The notes beneath the pieces were generated by a model. The model worked only from the letters and a program-made list of their open reading frames with translations. It was not told the DNA's origin and searched no databases. DNA of 64,000 nt from assembly GCF_947087965.1 (NCBI RefSeq), contig NZ_CAMUES010000003.1, forward strand, positions 62,001 through 126,000, written 5' to 3'. Of this stretch, positions 53,368 through 61,779 are shown one piece after another. Made by a program: the position numbers and the translations under genes. The DNA is from an uncultured Mobiluncus sp. Its GTDB lineage: Bacteria > Actinomycetota > Actinomycetes > Actinomycetales > Actinomycetaceae. Position 1 is the stretch's first letter. Every line of letters begins with the position of its first letter.

Positions 53368-54144
53368 GTGAGCAGCTCCGTGAAAAAGTCAAAGCCTGGA
53401 ATCCTCTACCGGATTTATGCCAGACGTTTGATTCGTGAAATTAATCCGGCAGGAGTGCCGCGACATATCGGCATTATCCTGGACGGAAACCGGCGTTGGG
53501 CGAAAGCGGAAGGTGCTCCGGCGACCCGTGGGCACCAGCGCGGAGCTCTGAAAATCACTGAAGTGTTGCAGTGGTGTGAGGAATGGCCGGTCAAAGTCGT
53601 GACCTTGTGGATGCTCTCGATTGACAACTTGGGTCGGAAAGCCGCGGAGCTCCAGCCCTTGCAAGACGTCATCGGCCATACCGTACAAGGTTTACAGGCT
53701 TCGGGTCGATACCAATTGCGAGTGTTGGGCGACACATCCCTGCTGGATCCGGGCCTGGCCGCAATCCTGCGTGCGGCTAACGGAACCGGACCGGAAAATG
53801 CGCTGGTGGTGAATATCGCCGTCGCTTATGGGGGACGTCAGGAAATCGTCAACGCCGTGCGGGAATACCTCAACGAAGCGGCTGAAAAGGGGGAAACCCT
53901 GGCAGAGGTGACTGATCAAATTCGTCTGGAGGACATCGAAGCTCACCTGTACACCAAGGGGCAACCGGACCCTGACCTGGTAATTCGCACTTCGGGGGAG
54001 CAGCGTCTCAGTGGATTTTTGCTGTGGCAAAGCGCGAATTCCGAGTTCTACTTTTGTGAAACGTATTGGCCGAGCTTCCGCAAGGTCGACTTCCTGCGTG
54101 CCCTGCGTGACTACGGAAATCGGGAACGTCGCCTGGGAAAGTGA
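53368..54144 (+). CDS. uppS: Cis-prenyltransferase (UppS family, short-chain Z-FPP-synthase-like)
   Basis: A 258-residue enzyme that extends isoprenoid diphosphates in cis. DGNRRWAKAEG is the catalytic motif and RTSGEQRLSGFLLWQ is conserved. Where most UppS have FSTENW, this has LSIDNLGR, like the short-chain (Z-FPP) synthases of mycobacteria, so it may make a short product. The GTG start has no SD; TAAACT lies 7 bp upstream, so a leaderless mRNA is plausible. Confidence 0.9.
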   Translation: MSSSVKKSKPGILYRIYARRLIREINPAGVPRHIGIILDGNRRWAKAEGAPATRGHQRGALKITEVLQWCEEWPVKVVTLWMLSIDNLGRKAAELQPLQDVIGHTVQGLQASGRYQLRVLGDTSLLDPGLAAILRAANGTGPENALVVNIAVAYGGRQEIVNAVREYLNEAAEKGETLAEVTDQIRLEDIEAHLYTKGQPDPDLVIRTSGEQRLSGFLLWQSANSEFYFCETYWPSFRKVDFLRALRDYGNRERRLGK

Positions 54145-54242
54145 ACCCCGTTGCCTCAGCGGGACAAATTACAAAATGTAAGAACCTCGTAAAACCGGCG
54201 CTTTAGCACGCTCGAACCCCGTGCCATTGATAAGGTCAAAAC

Positions 54243-55655
54243 ATGGCTACCCCTGCGCGCACCTATGTGCTTGATACGTCCGTGTTGTTGTCCGATCCGA
54301 AGGCCTTGCTGAAGTTTGCCGAGCACCAGGTCGTTTTGCCGGTGGTGGTCATCACCGAGTTAGAGAAAAAGCGTCATGATCCAGAGCTGGGATATTTCGC
54401 CCGTAAAGCGCTGCACCTGCTCGACGATTTGCGTATCGCCAACGGTCGGCTCGATCAGCCCGTTCCGGTTGGTTCACAAGGGGGGACCGTGCGGGTGGAG
54501 TTGAACTCTATCGATGACTCGGTGCTACCCTCCGGGATGCGCCTGGGCGACAATGACACGAAGATTCTGGCGGTCGCTGCCAATCTGGCGAAAACCGGGG
54601 CGGACGTGACAGTCGTGTCCAAAGACCTGCCGATGCGGGTCAAAGCGTCCTCTATCGGCTTGGACGCTGATGTGTACCGTAACCCGCTGTCGAGTGCAGA
54701 CACCTATCGCGGGGTCATTCGCGGCGAGATGAGCGAACAGGACATGTCCCGGCTCTATCAGGACGGCGCGGTGGAGTTCGACACGATTGTGCTGACGAAC
54801 GACCCGGGGGATGAAGAAAACGATGTCGCGACTTATAGCAACGACCCGACGAGCCTGGTGAACGAGGAAGACAACAGCGTCGACTTCGAAGAACCCGAAA
54901 TCCCCTCGCTGGAGGACCAACCCGTCCATACCGGAATTATCTTGAGTTCCCCGCGAGGCTCTGCCCTGGCCACCATCTGGGGTGACAATCAGGTGCACCT
55001 GGTGCGCACGGATCGGGAACTGTTCGGTGTGAAAGGGCGTTCCGCCGAGCAGCGTATCGCGATGGATCACCTGGTCAACCCGGAAATTGGGATTGTGTCC
55101 CTGGGTGGGCGGGCCGGCACTGGCAAGTCGGCTCTGGCTTTGGCGGCCGGGTTGGACGCGGTGGTGGAACGTCACGAGCACCGCAAGATTGTCGTGTTCC
55201 GTCCCATTTACGCGGTCGGGGGGCAGAGCTTGGGCTACTTGCCGGGCAGCGGTGAAGAGAAGATGGATCCGTGGGCGCAAGCCGTGTTCGACACCCTGTC
55301 TTCGATTGTGGCTCCGGAAGTTGTTGACGAGGTGGTGGCACGCGGCCTGCTGGAGGTGCTGCCGCTGACCCACATTCGCGGTCGTTCCTTGCATGACGCG
55401 TTCGTGATTGTTGACGAGGCACAGTCCCTGGAGCGCAACGTGTTGCTGACGGTGCTGTCGCGTATGGGTCAGAACGCCAAAATTGTGCTGACTCATGACG
55501 TTTCGCAGCGCGATAACCTGCGGGTGGGACGCTATGACGGTATTGCCGCGGTCATCGAAGATTTGAAAGGCTCGTCCCTGTTCGCCCACACGACCCTGAT
55601 TCGTTCGGAACGCAGCGCCATCGCGGATTTGGTCACCAGCCTGCTTGATTATTGA
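54243..55655 (+). CDS. PhoH2-type PIN-PhoH ATPase
   Basis: A 470-residue protein: an N-terminal PIN RNase domain (YVLDTSVLL, ELEKKRHD, GDNDTKIL) and a C-terminal PhoH ATP-dependent domain with Walker A GGRAGTGKSALAL, VFRPIYAVGGQSLGYLPGS and Walker B IVDEAQSL. PhoH2 proteins are RNA helicase-nucleases. It stands 98 bp after the prenyltransferase, with its own AT-poor promoter region. Confidence 0.93.
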   Translation: MATPARTYVLDTSVLLSDPKALLKFAEHQVVLPVVVITELEKKRHDPELGYFARKALHLLDDLRIANGRLDQPVPVGSQGGTVRVELNSIDDSVLPSGMRLGDNDTKILAVAANLAKTGADVTVVSKDLPMRVKASSIGLDADVYRNPLSSADTYRGVIRGEMSEQDMSRLYQDGAVEFDTIVLTNDPGDEENDVATYSNDPTSLVNEEDNSVDFEEPEIPSLEDQPVHTGIILSSPRGSALATIWGDNQVHLVRTDRELFGVKGRSAEQRIAMDHLVNPEIGIVSLGGRAGTGKSALALAAGLDAVVERHEHRKIVVFRPIYAVGGQSLGYLPGSGEEKMDPWAQAVFDTLSSIVAPEVVDEVVARGLLEVLPLTHIRGRSLHDAFVIVDEAQSLERNVLLTVLSRMGQNAKIVLTHDVSQRDNLRVGRYDGIAAVIEDLKGSSLFAHTTLIRSERSAIADLVTSLLDY

Positions 55656-55807
55656 GTCGCCGCACCCCCAATCGCACTCCGACAATCGCCGCGCTTTCGT
55701 GCGGCACTCCCCTTGAGTGCGCCAATTAGGGACAAATTGTGTTGATTTTTGGCGGTTTCGGGTGTTGATGCCGCGGCAATTTGCTCCTGAATGCTAGTTT
55801 GATACCC

Positions 55808-55981
55808 GTGCGTGATGACGAAAACCCGCAAAATCTCCCGTTTCCTCCGGAGGCGCAATCTTTGCTGATGCGTTCAGCCATCGCTGCTGCGCTCGCTTCC
55901 AAGCGCTTGGCGGAGGAAAAGGGCGTGTTCCGGCTGACTCCCTCGGAATGGGCTGAACTAGAGGCGTCCTCGCGTCCTTGA
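55808..55981 (+). CDS. Small protein of 57 residues
   Basis: VRDDENPQNLPFPPEAQSLL then a helix MRSAIAAALASKRLAEEK and a short end. Family not recognised. The GTG has no SD, but TAGTTTGAT lies just upstream, so it may be leaderless. The codon use resembles the neighbours. It lies alone between phoH and purA. Confidence 0.45.
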   Translation: MRDDENPQNLPFPPEAQSLLMRSAIAAALASKRLAEEKGVFRLTPSEWAELEASSRP

Positions 55982-56095
55982 TTTGCCGCTGCTATTCCTT
56001 AGCTGTGAGCCGAGGGGTCAAAAGTTCAGATGATTTGCTAGACTGAATCTGCGCGCGCCGCGCAATTCCGATATTTAGAGGACAACGATAGAACA

Positions 56096-57382
56096 ATGCC
56101 TGCGATAGTAGTTTTGGGAGCCCAGTGGGGCGATGAAGGTAAAGGAAAAGCAACTGATCAGCTGGCCAAAGACGTGGATTTTTCGGTCAAATATAATGGT
56201 GGTAACAACGCTGGTCACACCGTGGTGGTTCGTGGTGAAAAGTTTGCGCTGCACCTGCTGCCTACCGGCATCCTGTCTCCGCGCGTGACTCCGGTTATCG
56301 GCAACGGCACCGTCATTGACCCGAAAGTTTTGTTCCAGGAAATCGACGACTTGGAGAAGCGGGGCGTGCCCTGCGACCGACTGCTCATCTCCAGCCGAGC
56401 CCATGTCATCACACCTTTTGCCATTGCCATAGACCGTTCTTCTGAACAGTACCGTGGCCCCCGCAAAATCGGCACGACCGGGCGAGGGATTGGCCCGACC
56501 TATGCCGAAAAAATGTACCGGATTGGAATCCAAGTCCAAGACCTGTTCGACCCCGAAATTTTGGGCGAAAAAGTCACCGCCATGTCCGAAATCCTAAAGA
56601 GCATTTCGCAAGACTGGTCCCATGCTGAACCAATCGATCCTATTGAAGTCACCCAGGAACTGCTGTCCTACACGGAGCGACTGCGCCCGATGGTGGCGAA
56701 CACGTCTCTGGTGTTGAATAACGCGCTGGATGAAAAGCGCGTGGTGCTATTCGAGGGCGGTCAAGCGACCATGCTGGACATCGACCACGGCACCTACCCT
56801 TACGTCACTTCGTCGAACTGCACCGCGGGTGGAGCCTGCACCGGTACCGGTATCGGCCCGACTCGCATCGACCGGGTGGTGGGGGTTATGAAAGCCTACA
56901 CGACCCGCGTGGGCGAAGGGCCCTTCCCGACCGAACTGACTGATGCAACTGGTGAACAGCTGCGGACACTCGGTTCAGAATACGGGGCTACGACGGGACG
57001 TCCGCGCCGTACCGGCTGGTTTGACGCGGTGGTAGTGCGTTACGCCGTGCGCGTCAACGGTCTGACCGACCTGGTGATGACGAAACTGGACGTCATGTCC
57101 GAGTTTGACAAGATTCCGGTCTGTGTGGGCTACGAAACCCCGCGCGGACGTACCGACCAGATGCCCGACTATTCGGTCGACTTTGCTGCGTCCCGCCCGA
57201 TTTACGAAGAAGTCCCCGGCTGGAAAGGCGAGGACATCAGCGGCATCACCGACTTCCGGAAGCTCCCCAAGGCGGCGCAGGATTACGTTGCTTACCTGGA
57301 GGACAAGGTGGGTTGCCGCATCTCCGTCATCGGTACGGGGGCTTCGCGCGAAGACGCGATTGTGCGTTACACCCTCATCTAA
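56096..57382 (+). CDS. purA: Adenylosuccinate synthetase
   Basis: A 428-residue GTP-dependent enzyme: first step from IMP to AMP. GAQWGDEGKGKATDQLA is the N-terminal GTP/IMP loop, NNAGHTVV is present, and GTTGRGIGPTYAEK and the C-terminal GTGASREDAI follow. AGAGGACAA is upstream of the ATG. Confidence 0.96.
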   Translation: MPAIVVLGAQWGDEGKGKATDQLAKDVDFSVKYNGGNNAGHTVVVRGEKFALHLLPTGILSPRVTPVIGNGTVIDPKVLFQEIDDLEKRGVPCDRLLISSRAHVITPFAIAIDRSSEQYRGPRKIGTTGRGIGPTYAEKMYRIGIQVQDLFDPEILGEKVTAMSEILKSISQDWSHAEPIDPIEVTQELLSYTERLRPMVANTSLVLNNALDEKRVVLFEGGQATMLDIDHGTYPYVTSSNCTAGGACTGTGIGPTRIDRVVGVMKAYTTRVGEGPFPTELTDATGEQLRTLGSEYGATTGRPRRTGWFDAVVVRYAVRVNGLTDLVMTKLDVMSEFDKIPVCVGYETPRGRTDQMPDYSVDFAASRPIYEEVPGWKGEDISGITDFRKLPKAAQDYVAYLEDKVGCRISVIGTGASREDAIVRYTLI

Positions 57383-57633
57383 CTTCGTTTTGCGGTTTCC
57401 TTTTTCCGTTTTCCCTGCTAAAAAGCGCGGGTGGGAGGTCTCTCGGTGCGCCGTGGTCGGGGTGGTGGTTCCCCACCAGGAACCTGCAGCGTTCCGGGTA
57501 ATGAGCGTACCGACCTTTTGACCCCGAAAAGTTGCCAAAATTCACCTCGGCATAGGACTTAACTCCCTGCACAATATTCGAAAATGCGCGATAATTGCGG
57601 TGTAAGAGAAACAATCTATGTAGGAGGCCCTTT

Positions 57634-59472
57634 ATGGCTGTTACTGAAACTGATGTCCGCGCTGCAGCTCCCGCAAATGCTCCTGAAGAGGTAGTTAAGT
57701 GGGTTGCTAAGGTCGCGGCAATGACGACTCCGGAATCTATTGAGTTCTGTGACGGTTCCCAAGAGGAATGGGACCGCTTGTCGCAACTGCTGGTTGATGC
57801 CGGAATCTTTACCCGTTTGAACCCTGAGAAGCGCCCGAACTCGTTCTTGGCGCGCTCGCTGCCGTCTGACGTGGCGCGTGTGGAATCCCGCACCTTCATC
57901 TGCTGCGAAAAGGAAGAGGACGCTGGCCCCACGAACCACTGGGCTGACCCCAAGGAAATGAAGGAAACCCTGATTGGGGAAAATGGCGTGTTCCAGGGCG
58001 CGATGAAGGGCCGCACCATGTACGTGGTGCCGTTCTCGATGGGTCCGCTGGGCGGCCCGATTTCCCAGCTGGGCATCGAGCTGACCGACTCCGCCTACGT
58101 GGTGTTGAACATGCGCATCATGACGCGCATGGGTGCCAAGGCGATGGACCTGATTAACTCGGGCAAGCCGTGGGTTCCGGCAGTTCACTCCGTGGGCGCG
58201 CCGCTCGAACCGGGCCAGAAGGACACGAACTGGCCGTGCAACGAAACCAAGTACATCACCCACTTCCCCGAGACCAACGAGATTTGGTCCTACGGTTCGG
58301 GTTACGGCGGCAACGCCCTGCTGGGCAAGAAGTGCTTCGCGCTGCGTATCGCCTCCACCATGGCGCGCCGCGACGGCTGGATGGCCGAGCACATGCTGAT
58401 TCTGCGTCTGACGGACGAAAAGACCGGCAAGCGCTACCACGTGACGGCGGCTTTCCCGTCTGCCTGCGGCAAGACGAACCTGGCTATGTTGCAGCCCACT
58501 ATCAAGGGCTACAAGGTCGAAACCATCGGCGACGATATCGCCTGGATGCGTCCCGGCCCGGACGGCACCTTGCGCGCCATCAACCCGGAGGCGGGCTTCT
58601 TTGGTGTGGCGCCCGGCACGTCTTATGACACCAACCCGATGGCCATGGAGTCCATGAAGGAAAACACCATCTTTACCAACGTCGCCTTGACTGACGACGG
58701 CGATGTGTGGTGGGAAGGTATTGACGGCCCGACCCCGAGCCACCTCATTGACTGGCACGGCAAGGACTGGACGCCGGAATCCGGCGAAAAGGCAGCCCAC
58801 CCGAACAGCCGCTTCACTGCTCCGGCCGCGCAGTGCCCGATTATCTGCCCCGACTGGGAGGCTCCCGAGGGCGTGCCGATTGACGCCGTATTGTTCGGTG
58901 GCCGCCGCGCCTCGAACGTGCCGCTGGTGACCGAGCAGAAGAACCCGGCTCACGGCGTGTTCATCGGTGCGAACGTGTCCTCCGAACAGACCGCTGCCGC
59001 AGAAGGCGCGGTTGGCTCGCTGCGTCATGATCCCTTCGCGATGCTGCCGTTCTGCGGCTACAACATGGCGGACTACTGGGGTCACTGGCTAGAGATGCAA
59101 GAGAAGCTGGGCGACAAGTTCCCGCGCGTCTACCACGTCAACTGGTTCCGCAAGACGCCTGACGGCAAGTTCATGTGGCCCGGCTACGGCGAGAACTCCC
59201 GCGTGCTCGACTGGGTGGTCAAGCGCGTGTCCGGCCAGGTTGACGCCATTGAGGGTCCGACTGGGTTCTACCCGAAGTTCGAGGACTTCAACCTGGAGGG
59301 CTTGGACATCGACAAGGCCGCCTGGGATGCCCTGTTTGAGATTAACCCCGAGGCTTGGCTGGCTGAGACCGAAGATACCGAAAAGTACTTCGCTCAGTTC
59401 GGCGACAAGCTCCCGGCTCAACTTAAGGCAGAGCTGGAAGGCTTGCGTGAGCGCCTCAAGGCCGCTAAGTAG
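57634..59472 (+). CDS. pckG: Phosphoenolpyruvate carboxykinase (GTP)
   Basis: A 612-residue enzyme interconverting oxaloacetate and PEP with GTP; in anaerobic actinomycetes it often runs toward oxaloacetate in mixed fermentation. FPSACGKTNLAM is the P-loop and active-site Cys; EFPRVYHVNWFRK-like and NSRFTAPAAQCP regions are conserved. ATG at 57634 follows AGGAGG; the frame is open upstream but the SD decides. The 250-bp leader holds its promoter. Confidence 0.96.
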   Translation: MAVTETDVRAAAPANAPEEVVKWVAKVAAMTTPESIEFCDGSQEEWDRLSQLLVDAGIFTRLNPEKRPNSFLARSLPSDVARVESRTFICCEKEEDAGPTNHWADPKEMKETLIGENGVFQGAMKGRTMYVVPFSMGPLGGPISQLGIELTDSAYVVLNMRIMTRMGAKAMDLINSGKPWVPAVHSVGAPLEPGQKDTNWPCNETKYITHFPETNEIWSYGSGYGGNALLGKKCFALRIASTMARRDGWMAEHMLILRLTDEKTGKRYHVTAAFPSACGKTNLAMLQPTIKGYKVETIGDDIAWMRPGPDGTLRAINPEAGFFGVAPGTSYDTNPMAMESMKENTIFTNVALTDDGDVWWEGIDGPTPSHLIDWHGKDWTPESGEKAAHPNSRFTAPAAQCPIICPDWEAPEGVPIDAVLFGGRRASNVPLVTEQKNPAHGVFIGANVSSEQTAAAEGAVGSLRHDPFAMLPFCGYNMADYWGHWLEMQEKLGDKFPRVYHVNWFRKTPDGKFMWPGYGENSRVLDWVVKRVSGQVDAIEGPTGFYPKFEDFNLEGLDIDKAAWDALFEINPEAWLAETEDTEKYFAQFGDKLPAQLKAELEGLRERLKAAK

Positions 59473-59507
59473 TTAGTGCTCATGGGGCACTGACCCATTA
59501 ATATTTT

Positions 59508-59542
59508 GGCGGGCAGTCACCATTCGGTGACTGCCCGCCTTT
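59508..59542. terminator. Terminator between pckG and the CAP-domain gene
   Basis: GGCGGGCAGTCACC (59508-59521) pairs perfectly with 59526-59539 around ATTC, followed by TTTG. Flanking A/T residues let it serve both strands. Confidence 0.88.
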
Positions 59543-59602
59543 GTATGCCAATAGTTTGCCAAAAAGCCTAAACCTCGGGCCGGGCACAGTGCAGACGTGG
59601 CC

Positions 59603-61360
59603 CTAGTAAACCGTGAGTTTGGCGTTGCCGTCCGACCAGGAAACGACCACGTCATATCCGGACAGTTTGAAAATCTTGGAGCGAACAACCAGACGGAACT
59701 GCAAGCCTTGATCGGCCAAAGTGACCCGGCTGATGGACAGGCGGTTGGTGTCGGTGTCCTCAAAATGCCCGTCGTCGAAGATACGCTGCCAGATTCCGGC
59801 GCGTTTCACCTGCCACTCATAGGTCGTGTCGAACAGGGAGCCGTCAGGGTCCATAATAGGTGCTGCCTCAAACGAGACGCGCGACCCCACCGGGACTTTT
59901 GCGCTGGACGGCATATTCTTTAGACCCTGCACCGCCACCCGCACCGGTTCAGAAGTGGCGGTACCTTCAGAAGAAATCGCTATCAGGCGGTATTCGGTGT
60001 TCTTCGAGCGCTCCCATGACCAGATTCCATCGGGGGTGTAAGTTTCCTGGTTCGCCCCGGGGATGTCCCTCCAGGTTTCGGCATGATCACGTTCCTGCCA
60101 CTGATATTTCGGCACCGGCCAAGCCGAAACTTGCATTCGGATGGGGCTAGCCAGCTTGTATCCCACCCCGGTCAGGGGCTGTTCCATCAGCTGAATTTGA
60201 GGGGCGCTTTTCTCTAGGGGAGTCAGCGGGTCGAACAGCGCCACCTGATATTCGTAGGTACTCTTTGGGGAGTGCTTAACCCCCTCAATCTTGACTTTAT
60301 ATACCAGGTTTTCCTGGCCCACCGGCTTCCGTTCTATCGTGGGGAACTTCATCAGCAGGGTGGAATAGTCTGCAATGGCGCGGGGCGTGAATGTAATTCC
60401 CCGTTCACCGGGGTGAATGGTGGTGAGAGGAACCGGGTGTCCGGTCGGGTCAATAATGGTGGCTTTCGCGGTGGAGAGGTCCGCGTTCAGCACCGAGAAG
60501 CTCCAACGTTCCACGTCCATCCCCGAGTTGGTTTCCCCTACCGAGGTCAGCAGTTGTTTGGGAAAGAACCCGGCGGAGGGCCAGCTCATCCATTCTGGGG
60601 AAGGGGCTTGGGAATCATGCATGGCTTCGGCGGGCAGCCCCGGATAGGGTTCACCGGTGCGAACCGAGATAGCGGTATAGCCTGCCACGGCCCCGATAGA
60701 AGTCAGGGACAACTGCGGATCCATCATAAACAGGCGGTGCCCGAGCTGGTCATTGGTGGGGTTGGATTGGCTGGAATAATCCATGTAGTACCATAGGGCA
60801 GTTTCTGCAGAAGTTTGTGAGATGGATTGGGCGAGGTTGGAATGTCTTGCCCCGCGCACCGCATCATCGGTAGCACAAGCAAACCCCTCTACCGCCGGAT
60901 AGTGTGACAGTTTGCCGTTGCGGGCGCTGACCATTGCGGCGGCTTGAGTGTAGGGAGCGATTGCTCCCGAAGTGTCCAAGGTGACGGCGTTTAAGCCGTT
61001 GAGACCGCGCATAAAATTCCAGGCCTCAACGATGGGGCGAATACCGTCTGTCACCGCTTGGCCAGGGTCGCATTTTTCCAGGTCCACCCCGACACTCATG
61101 GCGGGACGAATCATGTTTTTTTCGTAATGTGCCAGGTAGGCGCGGCGAACTTCAGATTTAGAAGTCGTGTCGATAAAGTTGTTGTCCGGTGGTGCCGGCT
61201 GGTGCAGCTCGGCGGAGTGGACTCGGTCGGGGGTTTTTGTCGCGCCGAATCTGGTGCCATGCCCGCTAGCGGGAGCTTCCAGCACGCACGCCACGAGGAT
61301 ACTGACGATGGAGACGAATGCCAGCAATGGCGTCAGTTTAGTGTCTAACGCACGGCGCAT
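59603..61360 (-). CDS. Exported CAP (SCP/PR-1) domain protein with Ig-like C-terminal part
   Basis: A 585-residue protein with an N-terminal hydrophobic signal (~10-27). A CAP-like domain spans ~105-250: AWNFMRGLNGLNAVTLD, YTQAAAMVSARNGKLSHYP and the later LGHRLFMMDP. Beyond ~300 are beta-rich, Ig-like segments (YKWQ/YEWQ-type motifs). CAP proteins bind sterols or lipids or act on the wall; the specific role is unknown. It is monocistronic and divergent from topA across a 419-bp region. Confidence 0.75.
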   Translation of the reverse strand: MRRALDTKLTPLLAFVSIVSILVACVLEAPASGHGTRFGATKTPDRVHSAELHQPAPPDNNFIDTTSKSEVRRAYLAHYEKNMIRPAMSVGVDLEKCDPGQAVTDGIRPIVEAWNFMRGLNGLNAVTLDTSGAIAPYTQAAAMVSARNGKLSHYPAVEGFACATDDAVRGARHSNLAQSISQTSAETALWYYMDYSSQSNPTNDQLGHRLFMMDPQLSLTSIGAVAGYTAISVRTGEPYPGLPAEAMHDSQAPSPEWMSWPSAGFFPKQLLTSVGETNSGMDVERWSFSVLNADLSTAKATIIDPTGHPVPLTTIHPGERGITFTPRAIADYSTLLMKFPTIERKPVGQENLVYKVKIEGVKHSPKSTYEYQVALFDPLTPLEKSAPQIQLMEQPLTGVGYKLASPIRMQVSAWPVPKYQWQERDHAETWRDIPGANQETYTPDGIWSWERSKNTEYRLIAISSEGTATSEPVRVAVQGLKNMPSSAKVPVGSRVSFEAAPIMDPDGSLFDTTYEWQVKRAGIWQRIFDDGHFEDTDTNRLSISRVTLADQGLQFRLVVRSKIFKLSGYDVVVSWSDGNAKLTVY

Positions 61361-61779
61361 CGTTCAGCCCTCCCCTCGCAAAACGGCAACGCCCCGGCCT
61401 CCTTCCAATCTGACAAAGACCAGGTGATTTGGGCACACTTTCCCTCTTTAATCGTATCGACCTTCATGAGTCGTGAATGAGAATTATATATCGTGACTTC
61501 ATGCAGGTTTGACCAGCAAAAGGGAGTTGGGTCCGCTGTTTCCTTTGCGCGGGTTTACCCTTGGCTTTTGCGCTGAGAGGGAGTGCAAAAGGTCGTGTGG
61601 GCGTGGTGCCGGTGAGGCTTGTGTGATATAAATCACAAGTAGAAAGGGCGATTAGACCTGACAATTTCGATGGTGACAAAGCCCGCCGGAAAACTCCACA
61701 ATTTTACCCAATCGGGGAATTCGAGGTATCTTTCAGAAGGTAAACTCATTTTTTGCGCATTTAAAAGGAGTAAGACTTA
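61361..61779. promoter_or_regulatory. Divergent promoter region between the CAP-domain gene and topA
   Basis: No gene seen. It holds a hairpin (CTTTTGC 61565-61571 with GCAAAAG 61585-61591) and the CRP/GlxR-type site listed separately. Confidence 0.55.
61622..61637. promoter_or_regulatory. CRP/GlxR-type operator
   Basis: TGTGATATAAATCACA fits TGTGA-N6-TCACA with no mismatch and also the GlxR form TGTGANNTANNTCACA. Outer bases extend the palindrome (CTTG...CAAG). It lies about 143 bp before the topA start and 262 bp from the CAP-gene start. Confidence 0.65.

Noticed and set aside
54525..55685. Minus-strand frame of 386 codons over phoH
   Set aside because: Shadow of the PIN-PhoH gene.
57616..59085. 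Minus-strand frame of 489 codons over pckG
   Set aside because: Caused by strong codon bias of pckG; no family features.
61464..61679. 71-codon minus-strand frame before topA
   Set aside because: Overlaps the CRP/GlxR site and has no SD or recognisable sequence.
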